NCBI RefSeq assembly: GCF_003254545.1
Contig: NZ_QJRH01000073.1
Location: 310,001 to 374,000, forward strand
Source of the DNA: Flavobacterium tistrianum
GTDB lineage: Bacteria > Bacteroidota > Bacteroidia > Flavobacteriales > Flavobacteriaceae
DNA length: 64,000 nucleotides
Reading direction: 5' to 3'
A program made the position numbers and the translations under genes. The notes under the pieces were generated by a model. It was not told the DNA's origin and did not search any database. It worked only from the letters and a program-made list of their open reading frames with translations. Below, one piece after another: positions 62,564 to 64,000 of the stretch. Positions within the stretch are counted from its first letter, which is position 1, and each line of letters begins with the position of its first letter.

Positions 62564-62571
62564 CAAAAGTA
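62564..62571 (-). promoter_or_regulatory. -7 box TACTTTTG of the copper locus
   Basis: A perfect minus-strand match to TAnnTTTG. The predicted start of transcription is only about 5 bases from the first TTG codon (62552), so either the mRNA is near-leaderless or translation begins at 62540. Confidence 0.45.
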
Positions 62572-62886
62572 CATACTATTTTGTATTTATTTTAAAGCAT
62601 TTATCATTTTTTATTCGATAAATCGTATTCAATCCTATCTGTAAAAAAGCGACCTGCTCATAAATTAACGAAATATCGCCAATAAAAAACTGCCTCTTTT
62701 CGATAAACCCTTTAAAATAAAGGCATTGCAAATAAGGCACGTTAATTGGCTAAAATCTGACATCCTTAACAATATAAAAATACTAAACATGACAATTAGA
62801 AAAAATCCTTCTGTACACAAGTCTCAGCGCATTCTAGACACAAAAAAATCACTTCTTAATCTAGATTAACCGCTATACATTTCAGT

Positions 62887-62903
62887 CTGCAATACATTTG
62901 CAG
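62887..62903 (+). promoter_or_regulatory. -7 box TACATTTG inside an inverted repeat
   Basis: TACATTTG (62893-62900) matches TAnnTTTG and is enclosed by CTGCAA and TTGCAG arms, so a protein binding the repeat would block the promoter of the hydrolase at 63014. The leader is about 107 bases. Confidence 0.4.
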
Positions 62904-63013
62904 TGTAATCATAACAAAACAAAATATAAAACCATTTATAAGTTTAAAATTTAAACCTATAAATCAATTTAAATTAAAAATACAAACAAATATTAATCTT
63001 AAAATCAAAAACC

Positions 63014-63829
63014 ATGAGCACATTTACAGTAAAAGACGGAACAGAAATTTATTACAAAGATTGGGGAACAGGACAGCCAATTGTTTTTCATCACGGATGG
63101 CCTTTATCAAGCGATGATTGGGATGCACAGATGATGTTTTTTCTTCAAAAAGGATACAGAGTTATAGCGCACGATCGCCGCGGACATGGTCGTTCAAGCC
63201 AAACTTCTATCGGAAATAACATGGAAACTTATGCATCTGACATCGCACAATTAGTTGAGGCTCTTGATTTAAAAGATGCTATTCACGTTGGTCACTCAAC
63301 AGGAGGCGGTGAAGTAATTCGTTATGCAGCAAAATACGGAAAAGGACGTATTTCAAAAGCAGTAATCATTAGTGCTGTTCCGCCGATTATGGTTCAAAGC
63401 GAATCAAATCCAGAAGGTGTGCCTTTGTCTGTTTTTGACGAAATTAGAAAAGGAACAGCTTTTACTAGATCACAATATTTTTATGATTTCCCTATTCCTT
63501 TCTACGGATGGAATCGTGAAGGTCAAACAGTTCAAGAAGGAATTAAGCAAAATTGGTGGCGTCAAGGAATGATGGGTTCAGTGTTGTCTCATTATGAAGG
63601 AATTAAAGCTTTTTCTGAAACAGATTTTAGAGAAGATCTTAAAAGTTTAGATATTCCAGTTCTTGTGCTACATGGAGAAGATGACCAGATCGTTCCTTAT
63701 CACCAAGCACCAAAATCGGCTGCTTTACTTAAAAACGGAAAATTGATTTCTTACCCAGGATTTCCTCATGGTATGCCAACTACAGAAGCAGAAACAATCA
63801 ATAATGATATTCTAGCTTTCATAAAATAA
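63014..63829 (+). CDS. Alpha/beta hydrolase, non-haem haloperoxidase type
   Basis: 271 aa. Catalytic Ser in GHSTGGGEV (near residue 96), Asp in LHGEDDQIVP and His in PGFPHGMP; HHGWP supplies the oxyanion hole, and HDRRGHGRS is typical of cofactor-free chloroperoxidases/perhydrolases. These enzymes hydrolyse esters and form peracids from carboxylates and hydrogen peroxide. Cytoplasmic. A short hairpin and then a second gene follow on the same strand. Confidence 0.93.
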   Translation: MSTFTVKDGTEIYYKDWGTGQPIVFHHGWPLSSDDWDAQMMFFLQKGYRVIAHDRRGHGRSSQTSIGNNMETYASDIAQLVEALDLKDAIHVGHSTGGGEVIRYAAKYGKGRISKAVIISAVPPIMVQSESNPEGVPLSVFDEIRKGTAFTRSQYFYDFPIPFYGWNREGQTVQEGIKQNWWRQGMMGSVLSHYEGIKAFSETDFREDLKSLDIPVLVLHGEDDQIVPYHQAPKSAALLKNGKLISYPGFPHGMPTTEAETINNDILAFIK

Positions 63830-63843
63830 CGCTTAAAACATAG

Positions 63844-63870
63844 CTGTCTGCAAAAATTCTTTGCAGACAG
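63844..63870 (+). terminator. Hairpin after the haloperoxidase gene
   Basis: A perfect 11-base-pair stem (CTGTCTGCAAA arm, loop of 5) followed by TTTAAACC. The tail is weak, so it may only attenuate transcription into the gene at 63889. Confidence 0.65.
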
Positions 63871-63888
63871 TTTAAACCTCTCCAGACT

Positions 63889-64000
63889 ATGAGTTCACTA
63901 CAACAACCCTATTTTGAAACTGTCACAGAAGCTTTGCAATGGCTGAATGGACAAGGTTTTACAGAAAACTTTAATCTCGATTCAGATTGTATTCGTTGCA
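63889..64000 (+). CDS. Truncated gene for a small conserved protein
   Basis: The frame starts with ATG at 63889 and runs off the window after 37 codons. The beginning (TVTEALQWLNGQGFTENFNLDSDCIRC) resembles short Bacteroidota proteins often labelled phosphoribosylpyrophosphate synthetase in databases, although they are far too small to be that enzyme. Function unknown. Confidence 0.6.
   Translation, partial: MSSLQQPYFETVTEALQWLNGQGFTENFNLDSDCIRC

Larger units (their letters stand above)
62553..63013. other. Divergent control region, copper locus / hydrolase
   Basis: 461 bases without a gene. It holds the minus-strand TACTTTTG box (62564-62571) and the plus-strand TACATTTG box inside an inverted repeat (62887-62903). 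The remainder is AT-rich and unremarkable. Confidence 0.6.

Overview
The window is AT-rich and gene-dense. Its gene content points to a Bacteroidota bacterium of the genus Flavobacterium or a close relative. The evidence is a SusC/SusD pair, several TonB-dependent receptors with Bacteroidota architecture, many short lipoproteins, LytTR and 7TM-type signalling, and promoter -7 boxes of the TAnnTTTG type in front of several genes instead of E. coli-type boxes. I found no rRNA, tRNA, CRISPR array, prophage or intact insertion sequence.

Layout. Positions 1-13476 hold stand-alone metabolic and stress genes: a short-chain dehydrogenase, an AraC regulator, a Tat-exported aldo/keto reductase, a methyltransferase, a DUF1254-type lipoprotein, a lipoprotein-antiporter operon, a large secreted arylsulfatase and catalase-peroxidase KatG. 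Positions 13963-22165 hold a secreted polysaccharide-lyase-like lipoprotein, a LytTR two-component pair divergent from an outer-membrane receptor, a chromate-type transporter and a flavin monooxygenase. Positions 22518-28187 are an asparagine/aspartate operon: aspartate:alanine exchanger, aspartate 4-decarboxylase, secreted asparaginase and porin. Positions 28589-33343 are a TolC-HlyD-ABC-2-ABC-2 export operon without an ATPase gene.

Positions 33910-46983 mix alpha/beta hydrolases, a divergent sensor kinase/sigma-54 regulator pair, AraC regulators, an epimerase-like protein, and an AraC-MFS-siderophore-interacting-protein cluster. Positions 47047-51675 are a SusC/SusD pair with a long leader and no degradative enzymes beside it. 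Positions 52581-56776 hold small unknown proteins and a flavin monooxygenase fused to a DnaJ-like zinc-knuckle head.

Positions 56951-62552 are the most coherent accessory unit. They encode a small CNGxC protein, a FixH-like lipoprotein, an OprC-like TonB receptor keeping the Cys-x3-Met copper signature, an MbnP-like lipoprotein and its di-haem MauG/MbnH-like partner. I read this as a copper acquisition locus. The window ends with a haloperoxidase-type hydrolase and a truncated gene.

Non-coding highlights: a long palindrome (TTGCAA arms, TTATAA core) recurs upstream of the DUF1254 gene, the arylsulfatase and the LLM/aspT divergent region, which suggests a shared regulator. Families of intergenic hairpins show compensatory base changes between copies. 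One MITE-like element lies at about 55.9-56.1 kb. Several simple tandem repeats sit exactly at gene 3' ends.
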